From positions 3,982,001 to 4,046,000 of the forward strand of contig NZ_CP083239.1 in the NCBI RefSeq assembly GCF_022836935.1: a stretch of 64,000 nt of DNA. The letters are read 5' to 3'. Under the pieces are notes generated by a model. The model was not told the origin of the DNA, ran no database searches, and was given only the letters and a program-made list of their open reading frames with translations. Shown piece by piece: positions 30,801-38,103 of the stretch (the stretch's first letter is position 1; each line of letters opens with the position of its first letter). This DNA comes from Ancylobacter polymorphus. GTDB taxonomy: Bacteria; Pseudomonadota; Alphaproteobacteria; Rhizobiales; Xanthobacteraceae. Position numbers and translations under genes: made by a program.

Positions 30801-33800
30801 GCCGCCGGAAATGTCATCGACGCGGATCTCGCCGCCCTTGGTGGCGATCAGGCCGATGGCGTCGTCACCGAAGCCGCCGGAGATGTCGCCGCCGGAAATC
30901 TCGCCACCCTTGGTCGCCAGCAGGCCGATGACGTCGTCGCCGAAGCCGCCGGAGATGCTGTCGAAGCGCACTTCCGCCCGCTCGGACGCGAACAGGCCGA
31001 TGAAGTCGTCGCCCGAGCCGCCATCGATGTCGTCGGCGCGGATGTCGCTGCGACGGTCGGTGGCCGCGAGGATGATGGTGTCGTCGCCACGGCCGCCGTC
31101 GATGTCCTCGACCCGGATGTCGCCGCCCTCGGAAGCGAACAGGCCGATGAAGTCGTCGCCGCGACCACCGTCAATGTCGTTGCCACGGATCTCGCCGCCT
31201 TCGGTCGCCGAGAGCACGATCACATCGTCATTGCTCGCCCGGTAGCGCCGGTCGTCGCCGCCGCGGCGATCCTCGCTGTCGCCGGAAATGTCGTCGAAGC
31301 GGATCTCGCCGCCGTCCGACGCGCTCAGCACGATCAGATCGTCGCCGTCGCCGCCGGAAATGTCGTCAACCCGGATCTCGCCGCCCTCGCTGGCGATCAG
31401 GCCGATGAAATCGTCACCATCGCCGCCGGAGATGTCGTCGGCACGGATCTCGCCGCCACGGGTGGCCAGCAGACCGATGATATCGTCGCCGTCGCCGCCG
31501 GAGATGTCGTCGACGCGAATCTCAGCGCCCTGCGAGGCGAGCAGGCCGATGAAGTCGTCGCCATCGCCGCCGGAAATGTCCTCGGCCTCGATGTCGCTGC
31601 GGCGGCCGGTGGCCGCCAGCACCAGGATATCGTCACCGTCGCCGCCGGAAATGTCCTCAACCCGGATGTCGCCGCCTTCGGAAGCGAACAGACCGATGAA
31701 GTCATCGCCGCGATTGCCGTCAATGTCATTGCCGGAAATCTCGCCGTCTTCGGTCGCCGAGAGCACGATCACATCGTCATTGCTCGCCCGGTAGCGCCGG
31801 TCGTCGCCGCCGCGGCGATCCTCGCTGTCGCCAGAAATGTCGTCGAAGCGGATCTCGCCGCCCTCCGACGCGCTCAGCACGATCAGATCGTCGCCGTCGC
31901 CGCCGGAAATGTCGTCGGTGCTGACATCGCTCCACCGCCCGGCCGACGCCAGAACGATCGCATCGTTGCCGTCGCCGCCGGAAACGTCGTCCACACGGAC
32001 ATCGCCGCCGAACGCCGCGCCGAGGACGATCAGATCATTGCCGTCACCGCCGCTGATATCGTCCGCACGCACATCCGCGCCGGGGCCGATCGCCGCCAGG
32101 ACAATGGCGTCATTACCCCAGCCGCCGTCGATATCATCGACGCGCGTTTCACCGCCGAGGACGCTGACCACGCCGATGAAGTCGTTGCCGGCGCCACCGT
32201 CGATATCGTCGACGCGGGTCTCGCCGCCCAGCGCGTTGCCGACCAGAATGAGGTCATTGCCCCAGCCGCCATCGATGTCGTCCGCACGCACATCCGCGCC
32301 GGGGCCGATCGCCGCCAGGACAATGGCGTCATTACCCCAGCCGCCGTCGATATCGTCGACGCGCGTTTCACCGCCGAGGACGCTGACCACGCCGATGAAG
32401 TCGTTGCCGGCGCCGCCGTCGATATCGTCGACGCGGGTCTCGCCGCCCAGCGCGTTGCCGACCAGAATGAGGTCATTGCCCCAGCCGCCATCGATGTCGT
32501 CCGCACGCACATCCGCGCCGGGGCCGATCGCCGCCAGGACAATGGCATCATTACCCCAGCCGCCGTCGATATCGTCGACGCGCGTTTCACCGCCGAGGAC
32601 GCTGACCACGCCGATGAAGTCGTTGCCGGCGCCGCCGTCGATATCGTCGACGCGGGTCTCGCCGCCCAGCGCGTTGCCGACCAGAATGAGGTCATTGCCC
32701 CAGCCGCCATCGATGTCGTCCGCACGCACATCCGCGCCGGGGCCGATCGCCGCCAGGACAATGGCATCATTACCCCAGCCGCCGTCGATATCGTCGACGC
32801 GCGTTTCACCGCCGAGGACACTGACCACGCCGATGAAGTCGTTGCCGGAGCCGCCGTCGATGTCGTCGACGCGGGTTTCGCCGCCAAACACATTGCCGAC
32901 CAGAATGAAGTCGTCGCCGCGACCGCCGTCAATGTCGTCCACCCGCGTCTCGCCGCCGAAGCCGCTGAACACGCCAATGAAATCGTCTCCGGAGCCGCCC
33001 TCGACGTCGTCGGCCCGCACATCGCTGCGGAAGCCGAAGGCGCCGAGCAGAATTCTGTCGTCGCCGCGCCCGCCCTCGACATCACCGCCGATGTAGATAT
33101 CGCCGCCATCCGTTGCGAAAACCGAGATCTCGTCGCGGCCAGAGCCGCCGTCGACCGAGCCCTCAATCAGAATGTCCTGCGAGGACGAATTGAAGATTCT
33201 GATCTCGTCATTGCCGGAGCCGCCATAGATGTTGGCCGTGCCCGGAATGCCGCCCCGCTCGATCGTTGTACCAACCTGGTCAGAGGCGGTCACATTGATG
33301 ACATCATCCCCGTCGCCGCCATCGATATTGCCCTGGAAGAGCGAGACGGTGCCGGTGTCCGAGGAGAGCGTGCCCCCGCCGAAATTGATGGTGTCGTCGC
33401 CGTCGTCGCCATTGATCGAGCCCTTGATGTAAATCGAGCTGTGATCAGGCAACGTGGCATCGGGCGCGACGGTGATCACGTCATCTTCGCCCTGCCCGTT
33501 GATGTTGCTGAAGCCGGTGGCCGTGTCATACCAGGAGTAATTGCCACCGATGATGGTTATCGTGTTCGCATTTTCGTTGCCGTTAATGTCCCCGTCGGTA
33601 GGGACCGGGCTGTTGTCGCAGAACCAGCTCCCCGCACTCGGGGTCTCTGTGCAGCTAGCCGGAGCCGCCGGTTCGGCGTCAGCCCCGGACGGGGACAGCA
33701 TGACGGCAGCCGCCAGCATCGCCGCCACGGCAACGCCGGACACCGAGCCGAACAGCACTGCCCTGCGATGATCGACAATGACCGGCGCAGATGCATGGGT

Positions 33801-33869
33801 GTCGTTGCGACGCACGAACCCGCTCATAGCGCACGCAGCACCACGCACCCTGGCAATTTTTCTCGCCAT
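27894..33869 (-). CDS. Giant autotransporter with about fifty RTX-like 24-residue coils
   Basis: A 1991-residue type V (autotransporter) surface protein. After a long signal region (hydrophobic core about residues 45-65) comes a repetitive passenger (about 120-1390). Each repeat of 24-25 residues has the pattern D-D-I-(S/D)-G-G-x-G-(D/N)-D-x-I-x-L-x-A-x-x-G-(G/A)-(E/D)-x-R, so every coil carries one copy of the RTX calcium-type nonapeptide G-G-x-G-x-D-x-hydrophobic-x. The spacing suits a parallel beta-helix. A non-repetitive stretch and a pertactin-like junction follow, then a C-terminal beta-barrel of about 280 residues ending G-V-K-V-R-W with the expected aromatic last residue. The passenger is strongly acidic with no cysteines in the coils. 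The ATG with GGGGGAA upstream was chosen over an earlier in-frame start that would bury the signal sequence. No type I secretion genes are nearby. Function unknown; adhesion or calcium-dependent surface layer are guesses. Confidence 0.88.
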   Translation of the reverse strand: MARKIARVRGAACAMSGFVRRNDTHASAPVIVDHRRAVLFGSVSGVAVAAMLAAAVMLSPSGADAEPAAPASCTETPSAGSWFCDNSPVPTDGDINGNENANTITIIGGNYSWYDTATGFSNINGQGEDDVITVAPDATLPDHSSIYIKGSINGDDGDDTINFGGGTLSSDTGTVSLFQGNIDGGDGDDVINVTASDQVGTTIERGGIPGTANIYGGSGNDEIRIFNSSSQDILIEGSVDGGSGRDEISVFATDGGDIYIGGDVEGGRGDDRILLGAFGFRSDVRADDVEGGSGDDFIGVFSGFGGETRVDDIDGGRGDDFILVGNVFGGETRVDDIDGGSGNDFIGVVSVLGGETRVDDIDGGWGNDAIVLAAIGPGADVRADDIDGGWGNDLILVGNALGGETRVDDIDGGAGNDFIGVVSVLGGETRVDDIDGGWGNDAIVLAAIGPGADVRADDIDGGWGNDLILVGNALGGETRVDDIDGGAGNDFIGVVSVLGGETRVDDIDGGWGNDAIVLAAIGPGADVRADDIDGGWGNDLILVGNALGGETRVDDIDGGAGNDFIGVVSVLGGETRVDDIDGGWGNDAIVLAAIGPGADVRADDISGGDGNDLIVLGAAFGGDVRVDDVSGGDGNDAIVLASAGRWSDVSTDDISGGDGDDLIVLSASEGGEIRFDDISGDSEDRRGGDDRRYRASNDDVIVLSATEDGEISGNDIDGNRGDDFIGLFASEGGDIRVEDISGGDGDDILVLAATGRRSDIEAEDISGGDGDDFIGLLASQGAEIRVDDISGGDGDDIIGLLATRGGEIRADDISGGDGDDFIGLIASEGGEIRVDDISGGDGDDLIVLSASDGGEIRFDDISGDSEDRRGGDDRRYRASNDDVIVLSATEGGEIRGNDIDGGRGDDFIGLFASEGGDIRVEDIDGGRGDDTIILAATDRRSDIRADDIDGGSGDDFIGLFASERAEVRFDSISGGFGDDVIGLLATKGGEISGGDISGGFGDDAIGLIATKGGEIRVDDISGGDGDDTIALLASKGGEIRFDDISGDGGWFSSGDDRIVLAASEGGEIRGNDIDGDRGDDFIGLFASEGGDIRVDDIDGGRGDDTIILAATDRRSDIRADDIDGGSGDDFIGLFASERAEVRFDSISGGFGDDVIGLLATKGGEISGGDISGGFGDDAIGLIATKGGEIRVDDISGGDGDDTIALLASKGGEIRFDDISGDGGWFSSGDDRIVLAASEGGEIRGNDIDGGRGDDFIVLFASEGGDIRVDDIDGGRGDDTIILAATDRRSDIRADDIDGGSGDDRIALYADGGDIRIDDIDGGSGDDDILIAATDAEGSWISLDNIRGGSGDDLVVLSGLDNMNSNFFIGGEIDGGRGFDTLLVTNGSTLSLDEVERFQQLGVSDGSYLQLTQRWVNFNGNSGTDGLVAVDSTSYLRLSNANADLDTGTFVLEGSQEGELGYRTINTGVAAGDLAVTGGVLDVAGDSVGGVHDTRIELYHATDNLVLEDLPAATFINQGTIALHNGIDDVAGDRLTINGNYVGGGNLLIDTYLYDAASATDILVINGNVAAESTTTIYVNNTNPGEGIYTGTSFGQGIKVVDVSEGSASPDDAFQLARNSVSGEREVMGGAFSYRLFQDASSGGLADGGSGGDWYLRAGYTAQATGYATAPSAMQRHFYAGMDTLYKRLGEMRQQEQLEGRNADLAQSVNKAPAYQPVPAPKFQMWGRGGGADLSYDVSGGWDFSQQSWGLQAGGDYTFDYNAWRITLGAFGGYGWSDVDVDGDWTSWGGSSTMDINGWNAGIYASFRQVGLAPGAGFYTDVVGKVDVLDLDIASTSNVTANTDATVWGGSIEMGYGFEVASGWVIQPQAQLAYASANQDAYVDSIGTYVTPGDADSLIGRLGLQVQSTFVMATGQTLTPYATFNVLSEFLGDNKTNVAGTVLTSDINGTWYNAGLGFTADLNGTVALFANGEYNFGDVQGWAGTGGVKVRW
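29968..31200. repeat. 522-bp tandem duplications inside the autotransporter passenger
   Basis: Two nearly identical 522-bp units (174 codons, seven coils each) lie at about 29968-30489 and 30490-31011, followed by a partial third copy to about 31200. Anchors such as the G-W-F-S-S insert (30191 and 30713) and the segment at 30431/30953 are exactly 522 bp apart. Only a few substitutions separate the copies, showing recent duplication. Confidence 0.85.
32061..32936. repeat. Four 219-bp tandem repeats inside the autotransporter passenger
   Basis: Units of 219 bp (73 codons, three coils with motifs W-G-N-D-A-I, W-G-N-D-L-I and A-G-N-D-F-I) start at 32061, 32280, 32499 and 32718. Copies 1-3 are almost identical; the last part of copy 4 has diverged. 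The period keeps the reading frame, so unequal crossing-over would change passenger length without disrupting the gene. Confidence 0.9.
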
Positions 33870-34255
33870 GAAATTCCCCCGATTCCCCAATTTGCAGGCG
33901 GTACTCCCGCCCGATCCGCGACAGCGCCGGTACCCGCACGGCAGGCACGCCACGATTCGGATGCAAACTAGTTCAAGAATCTGAGGGACTGCAACAGACC
34001 CTTATTTCATAAAGGCTCGCGTAATTTTAGGTAAGAAACCTCCATTCTGGATGGCGACTCTCTTTTTCCTTTCCAAAATGGATGGAATCTCAACCATTTC
34101 GTAACCACACCCGAGTGTGGTCCGCCGCTCTCAAAAATCACGATGAATGATCGCATTCGCTTACAACCGCACGTCGGCATAGCAGTTTTTCGCGACCGTG
34201 CTATTTTTGCATCTATGAGGGGAAGGCTGGCGAGAAAACCGGAACGGTTCCGGTC
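33870..34255. other. AT-rich divergent intergenic region
   Basis: No gene is seen in these 386 bases between the divergent autotransporter and resolvase-like genes. The stretch 33985-34215 is strikingly AT-rich for this genome and contains two similar segments with TGGATGG (near 34046 and 34080). It presumably holds the promoters of both genes and possibly foreign or regulatory DNA. Confidence 0.6.
34238..34254. promoter_or_regulatory. Palindromic operator at the start of the resolvase-like gene
   Basis: ACCGGAACGGTTCCGGT is a perfect 8-bp dyad around one central base, ending one base before the ATG at 34256. Binding there would block ribosome access or transcription, consistent with self-repression by the HTH protein it precedes. 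Confidence 0.5.
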
Positions 34256-34933
34256 ATGCGCGCCGTTGCGGGAGGCGCACCCAGCCTGTGGGGAATGATG
34301 CTCATCGGTTATTGTCTGGTCGAATCCGAAGCGGGGGTACCCCCCCGTCCCGTCACCGAATCCACATTTCCTGCCCGTCGCGACGCGCTGCCGCCGACTG
34401 CTGGATCAGAGCCCGCCGAAGCCGCCGCGCTGCGGGCGCTGGGCTGCGAGCATGTGTTCAGCGATATTGACGACGACCGGCGGATCGACCGCCCCGGCCT
34501 GCGGTCGGCGCTCGATTTCGCGCGGGTGGGCGATGTGCTTGTTGTGCCGGCGCTCAATCATCTCGGCGTGGATGTGGAAGCCGTGGTGCGCATCGTCGCC
34601 TCGCTCAGCCGGAAGGGCGTGACCATCCAGCTCGGCCATATGCCGATGGACATGATGATCCCCACCGGCGAAGCCCTCGCCTTCGCCTGCCGCGCGCTCG
34701 CCCAGCTCAGCGAGCCGGCCCCCACCCCGGCGACCACGAGCGGAGGCCCGCGCCGCCGGGGGCGGCCGCAATCGCTGTCCAACAAGGATATCGCCAAAGC
34801 CCATCGCCTGCTGGCGAGCGGCAATGCGGTGCCCGATGTCGCCCGCGCGCTTGGCGTCTCCCCGGCCACGGTCTACCGCATCTTCCCGCGCCGCCCACAA
34901 AAGGCCGGGCATGCCGACGACGGCGGCAACTGA
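34256..34933 (+). CDS. Catalytically degenerate serine-resolvase-like protein with HTH
   Basis: A 225-residue protein built like a small serine recombinase: N-terminal resolvase fold (I-G-Y-C-L-V-E-S, D-R-P-G-L-R-S-A-L-D-F-A-R-V-G-D-V-L-V-V, I-P-T-G-E-A-L-A-F) and C-terminal resolvase-type HTH (G-R-P-Q-S-L-S-N-K-D-I-A to V-S-P-A-T-V-Y-R-I-F). Known active-site residues are lost: the usual Y-x-R-V-S motif reads Y-C-L-V-E, and K-L-D-R-L-G-R reads A-L-N-H-L-G-V, so catalytic Ser and Arg residues are missing. It is therefore probably a DNA-binding regulator. It is divergent from the autotransporter gene. The ATG at 34256 abuts a palindrome; a second ATG at 34298 starts directly at the fold and follows GGGGA. 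Confidence 0.8.
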   Translation: MRAVAGGAPSLWGMMLIGYCLVESEAGVPPRPVTESTFPARRDALPPTAGSEPAEAAALRALGCEHVFSDIDDDRRIDRPGLRSALDFARVGDVLVVPALNHLGVDVEAVVRIVASLSRKGVTIQLGHMPMDMMIPTGEALAFACRALAQLSEPAPTPATTSGGPRRRGRPQSLSNKDIAKAHRLLASGNAVPDVARALGVSPATVYRIFPRRPQKAGHADDGGN

Positions 34934-34997
34934 GGCTTCCAGCAGCACCAATGAGCGTAGCGGGGGGATAAAATGCCTTCCCCCGCAAGCGCTCCGA

Positions 34998-35546
34998 TCA
35001 GCGGGAGAGCGCTGCGGCCACGGACAGCACCAGCTCCTCGACAGGGCGCTCGCCGTCGAGGCGCAGCACCGGAGCGCCCTGCCCGGCCAGCCAGCGCTCA
35101 TGCTGGGCCCGGTTGCGGCCGTCGAAGGATGGATCGTCATAACGCGACGCCCATTCGCGGAACGCGCGGCTGGCCTCGTGCATGTCGCCGCCGGGCCGAA
35201 TGCGCCCGCCGTGCCGCGCCTCCTCCCGCGCGTCGAGGCGCTGCAGCCGCACCAGTGTCGGCGTGATGAGGAAGACAATGAGGTCGACGGCCTGAACCAG
35301 CGCCTCACCCCAGCCCATGAAGGAGCCGCAAAGCACCCAGCCCTCGGCTTCCCGCTGCTGCTGCGCGATCAGGCGCACCCGGTCCTCCGGCGCACGCTTG
35401 ACGCTGAAGGGAGGATCCGTCGGCATCCAGTAGAAGTCGTCGACGTCGAGAGGTGGGACATCGAACCGCGCGGCGAGAGCCCGGCCCAGTGTGGACACGC
35501 CGGAACAGGAGGCACCCAACACATAGAGTCGCGGCTTCACTGTCAT
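34998..35546 (-). CDS. P-loop NTPase, adenylate-kinase-like
   Basis: A 182-residue soluble protein with Walker A G-A-S-C-S-G-V-S-T near residue 12 and D-V-D-D-F-Y-W, a segment typical of small kinase-like AAA/topology-modulation (FlaR-like) proteins that bind a nucleoside or phosphate acceptor. The C-terminal part has R-L-Q-R-L-D-A-R-E-E-A-R, a lid-like arginine-rich segment. Function not known. The ATG at 35546 follows GGGA six bases upstream; a TTG two codons earlier is possible. It lies just outside the left end of the tRNA-Gln island. Confidence 0.8.
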   Translation of the reverse strand: MTVKPRLYVLGASCSGVSTLGRALAARFDVPPLDVDDFYWMPTDPPFSVKRAPEDRVRLIAQQQREAEGWVLCGSFMGWGEALVQAVDLIVFLITPTLVRLQRLDAREEARHGGRIRPGGDMHEASRAFREWASRYDDPSFDGRNRAQHERWLAGQGAPVLRLDGERPVEELVLSVAAALSR

Positions 35547-35647
35547 TGCCAATCCCGGGAGGGTCTTTCATCCGCTCGATGGGCTGAGGCCGTTGCGTGG
35601 CAGTGGCCGCCGGGGCATCCGCCCGTGATTCCAGGCCCTATCGGAGA

Positions 35648-35664
35648 TGGCTGGGGGACCAGGA
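35648..35664. repeat. attL, 17-bp direct repeat of the tRNA-Gln 3' end
   Basis: TGGCTGGGGGACCAGGA is identical to 44154-44170 within tRNA-Gln, including its CCA end (read on the minus strand). The similarity stops at once on the right side, so this is the short att copy left by integration, not a second tRNA. Confidence 0.88.
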
Positions 35665-35714
35665 CACTCCGATTCGGCCCTTCAAACCCATATTCTATAA
35701 CGAAATCATTGCAC

Positions 35715-35749
35715 TGGTGTAGCTGGTGGGTGTATTGGACGGGTGTATT
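35715..35749 (+). promoter_or_regulatory. Left arm-type integrase-binding repeats
   Basis: Three direct repeats spaced 13 bp: TGGTGTAGC (35715), GGGTGTATT (35728) and GGGTGTATT (35741). The same set in mirror order lies at the other end of the island (44081-44114). Such paired arrays flanking att cores are the arm-type sites of tyrosine integrases. Confidence 0.65.
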
Positions 35750-35781
35750 TTCGTTCCCCAGCCACCCAATCGGACCCCTCC

Positions 35782-37128
35782 ATGCGCTATGATCGAACGC
35801 ATCTTGAGCAGCATCGGCGGCAATGGCGCGTCCGTATCGCAGTGCCCAAGGACATCCGAGCGACCATCGGCAAGCCTCATATTGTGGTCTCCTTGGGCAC
35901 GGAGAGTCTGTCCGAAGCCGCCCGACTGAAACACGCGGTCATCGCTGAAATCAGGCAGACCTTCGAGGAAGCGAGGGGCAGAAGTGTGAAGGCTCGGGAT
36001 AGCCGCTTGCAGGAGGCTCTCCGCTGGAAAACCGCTGAGGTGCTTGGGGGTGTACCCGAGGAGGAACGTGAGGGCCTCCTGCGGGACCTCATTTATCAGC
36101 GCGCGGAGGCGATTGAAGCGAGCGAGGGAGAGGCCGCCGCTGTCGAGTTCGCTTCTGTCGCGACGGGTGCCGCCACGCCTTTCCTGCCGCTGATTGATCC
36201 GTGGCTTGATGAGCGGATCAGCATGAAGCCCCGGCAGAAGCACGACTACCGGCGCGCCATCACCAAGTTCGCGTCCTTCTGCTCCGCGATTGAGGACGTG
36301 ACCCGGCGCAAGGCGGGGCAGTACGTCACGGAGCACTTTATTCAGAAGGGCATTCATCCGAAGACGATCAACAAGGATGTGTCCTGCCTGTCCTCCTTTT
36401 GGCGATGGCTGGAGAAGCGCGGGTATGTCGAGGGCGACAATCCTTGGCGCGGACAGGGGGTAAACGACCGAGACCTAGAGGTGGTGGCGACCACCAAACG
36501 CCCCTTCACCGACGACGAGATAACGACCCTCATCAAGGGCACGGAACCTGCGACGATGCTGGGGGACGCCATCCGCATCGCGGCACTCTCGGGAATGCGC
36601 GTGTCCGAGATTGCCAAGCTGCGGGTGAAGGACGTGCGTGACGGCCTTTTCCACGTGCTGAACGCGAAGACCAAGGCCGGAAACCGGGTCGTGCCCATCC
36701 ACCCCCTTGTGGCCCCCCTCGTAGTCGCGCGGACGAACGGAAAATCACCCGAAGACCGCCTCTTCAGCGAGCTTCCGGCCGTCAAAGAGGGCAGCTCTAT
36801 GGAACCCGGACAGGCCATCACGAAGCACTTCGGCCGCCTGCGGACGACCCTTAAGGTGGACGAGAAAGCGCCCGGAGCGAGACAGAGCAATATCGACTTC
36901 CACTCCTTCCGCCGCTGGTTCATCACGAAGGCTGAGATGGCCGGGCAACCCCCGCACATTATCTCCAGCGTGGTCGGCCACGTGCGGCAGGGGATGACGC
37001 TGGGGACCTATTCAGGCGGCCCTAGCGTGGACCAGTTGCGGGCCTGCGTGGAGGCCGTGCAGTTCCCGAAGGAGAAGCCGAAGCGGCCGGAGGGTGCTGC
37101 CCCTGCCGAGAGTGAGAGCGCCTCGTAG
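35782..37128 (+). CDS. Tyrosine-family site-specific integrase
   Basis: Catalyses integration and excision of the island at tRNA-Gln. The 448-residue protein begins with a DUF6538-like N-terminal segment (R-V-R-I-A-V-P-K-D-I-R), has a SAM-like core-binding domain (about 140-230) and a catalytic domain with Arg273 (G-M-R-V-S-E), Lys in A-K-T-K-A-G-N-R, H374-S-F-R377, His400 (V-G-H) and nucleophile Tyr410. All catalytic residues are present, so it should be active. The ATG at 35782 is preferred; a GTG at 35743 lies inside the arm-type repeats. It reads into the island from attL, the usual arrangement. Confidence 0.95.
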   Translation: MRYDRTHLEQHRRQWRVRIAVPKDIRATIGKPHIVVSLGTESLSEAARLKHAVIAEIRQTFEEARGRSVKARDSRLQEALRWKTAEVLGGVPEEEREGLLRDLIYQRAEAIEASEGEAAAVEFASVATGAATPFLPLIDPWLDERISMKPRQKHDYRRAITKFASFCSAIEDVTRRKAGQYVTEHFIQKGIHPKTINKDVSCLSSFWRWLEKRGYVEGDNPWRGQGVNDRDLEVVATTKRPFTDDEITTLIKGTEPATMLGDAIRIAALSGMRVSEIAKLRVKDVRDGLFHVLNAKTKAGNRVVPIHPLVAPLVVARTNGKSPEDRLFSELPAVKEGSSMEPGQAITKHFGRLRTTLKVDEKAPGARQSNIDFHSFRRWFITKAEMAGQPPHIISSVVGHVRQGMTLGTYSGGPSVDQLRACVEAVQFPKEKPKRPEGAAPAESESAS

Positions 37129-37144
37129 CCGTGGGAGGAGCACG

Positions 37145-37558
37145 ATGAACAGGGACATGGAATTGCGGCGTCACTGGAGAGTGAGCTGGCTCTCCAGCAT
37201 CCGGGCATTTGCCGATGATGAAACCCAACAGCGGCTTTGGCTCGACATGTCGAACCGCAATCCGCGCTTCTCATTCGCCGAATGCCTCTGCTCATACTTC
37301 GACGATACGGGATTAGCAGACGAAGGCTATGAGGGACTGCTGCGCGAGGGGCTTGTGAGCACCCGTGAGGTCGCGGCCGTAGCGCACTTTCACCGGCTAG
37401 CCGCAAGCTATGAAAGCCCCACGGATGATGACGACCACGCGGCCATCCTGTCAGACGCGAGATGGGCGGAAGTCGTAGCGGCGGCTAGACAGGCGCAGGC
37501 AGCTCTGCTTGCTCTCATTGACGACCCTCAAGAGCGCCGGGGGCTGGAGGGTAAATGA
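37145..37558 (+). CDS. Hypothetical protein following the integrase gene
   Basis: A 137-residue soluble, acidic protein that I do not recognise. It is predicted mostly helical (W-R-V-S-W-L-S-S-I-R-A-F, A-A-A-R-Q-A-Q-A-A-L-L-A-L-I near the end), with no membrane segment or cysteine motif. Its ATG has an excellent GGAGGAG, and it starts 16 bp after the integrase stop, so it is probably co-transcribed with it; an excisionase or regulator role is possible from position only. Confidence 0.7.
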   Translation: MNRDMELRRHWRVSWLSSIRAFADDETQQRLWLDMSNRNPRFSFAECLCSYFDDTGLADEGYEGLLREGLVSTREVAAVAHFHRLAASYESPTDDDDHAAILSDARWAEVVAAARQAQAALLALIDDPQERRGLEGK

Positions 37559-37702
37559 GTCCGGTATCGGCGCTTGCGTGGGACGAGCTGTTCCCCATTT
37601 TCCAGCGTGTTGCGCTCATGGGTAATATACCTCGCCAAACGCAAGCTGCCACAACACGAGCCCATGAAGCTATCCTCCGGGTTCATCCCTGAGACACCAC
37701 CC

Positions 37703-38032
37703 TCATCTCGTCGCCTCCACCCACTCCCGAGCCTCCTTCCGCTGCTTCGCCTGAACGCCCTGATACCGGCTCACGAGCTGCCGGGTGACATCAAGGATGA
37801 CGGCCATGTCCTCCTGCGAGAGCCTCGGGAAATGGTCGGACAACCAGCACACGGCCTCCTGCACCGGCATGTTCTCCCGACCACGGGAAACCTGAAACTC
37901 CCTGAGGGCCGCCCCGGCCACCGCAACGGGTCCCCGCCCTCCCCGGTGGTTCAGCTTCGCGAGGGCATCAGCCCACCGCACACGGAGCCATGCCTGCCCT
38001 GCCGGGCTGATGACATCGAAGGGCGCGGCACC
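37703..38032 (-). pseudogene. 3' part of an island gene split by the IS21 element
   Basis: An open frame of 110 codons begins exactly at the insertion-sequence border (first codon GGT at 38032) and ends at a stop at 37703. The peptide (G-A-A-P-F-D-V-I-S-P-A-G... ending E-W-V-E-A-T-R) has an HTH-like segment L-S-Q-E-D-M-A-V-I-L-D-V-T-R-Q-L-V. A GTG at 37981 could restart translation. The other part of the gene is at 40531-40752; removing the element joins both in one frame. Confidence 0.65.
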
Positions 38033-38058
38033 TGTTGATTTCCGTTGAGAAGTGACCC
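38033..38058 (+). repeat. Left terminal inverted repeat of IS21 element
   Basis: 26 bp beginning TGTTGATTTCC and ending GAGAAGTGACCC. A second, internal copy of the pattern lies at 38061-38082 (GATTTCC...GAGAAGTGACCC), the multiple-terminal-repeat arrangement that binds IstA. Confidence 0.85.
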
Positions 38059-38103
38059 TGGATTTCCAGTGAGAAGTGACCCGGGCTGATGGTGGTCTTG
38101 GGG

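Noticed and set aside
32061..32936. Regular repeats considered as a CRISPR array
   Set aside because: Repeats are contiguous 219-bp coding units without spacers and stay in one reading frame.
27849..33971. Plus-strand open frame of 2040 codons opposite the autotransporter
   Set aside because: It is the mirror of the repetitive minus-strand gene; the repeat codons happen to avoid stops in that frame. The minus strand has signal peptide, coils and barrel.
35648..35664. A second tRNA-Gln gene at the left island end
   Set aside because: Only 17 bp of the 3' end are present; the rest of the tRNA is absent.
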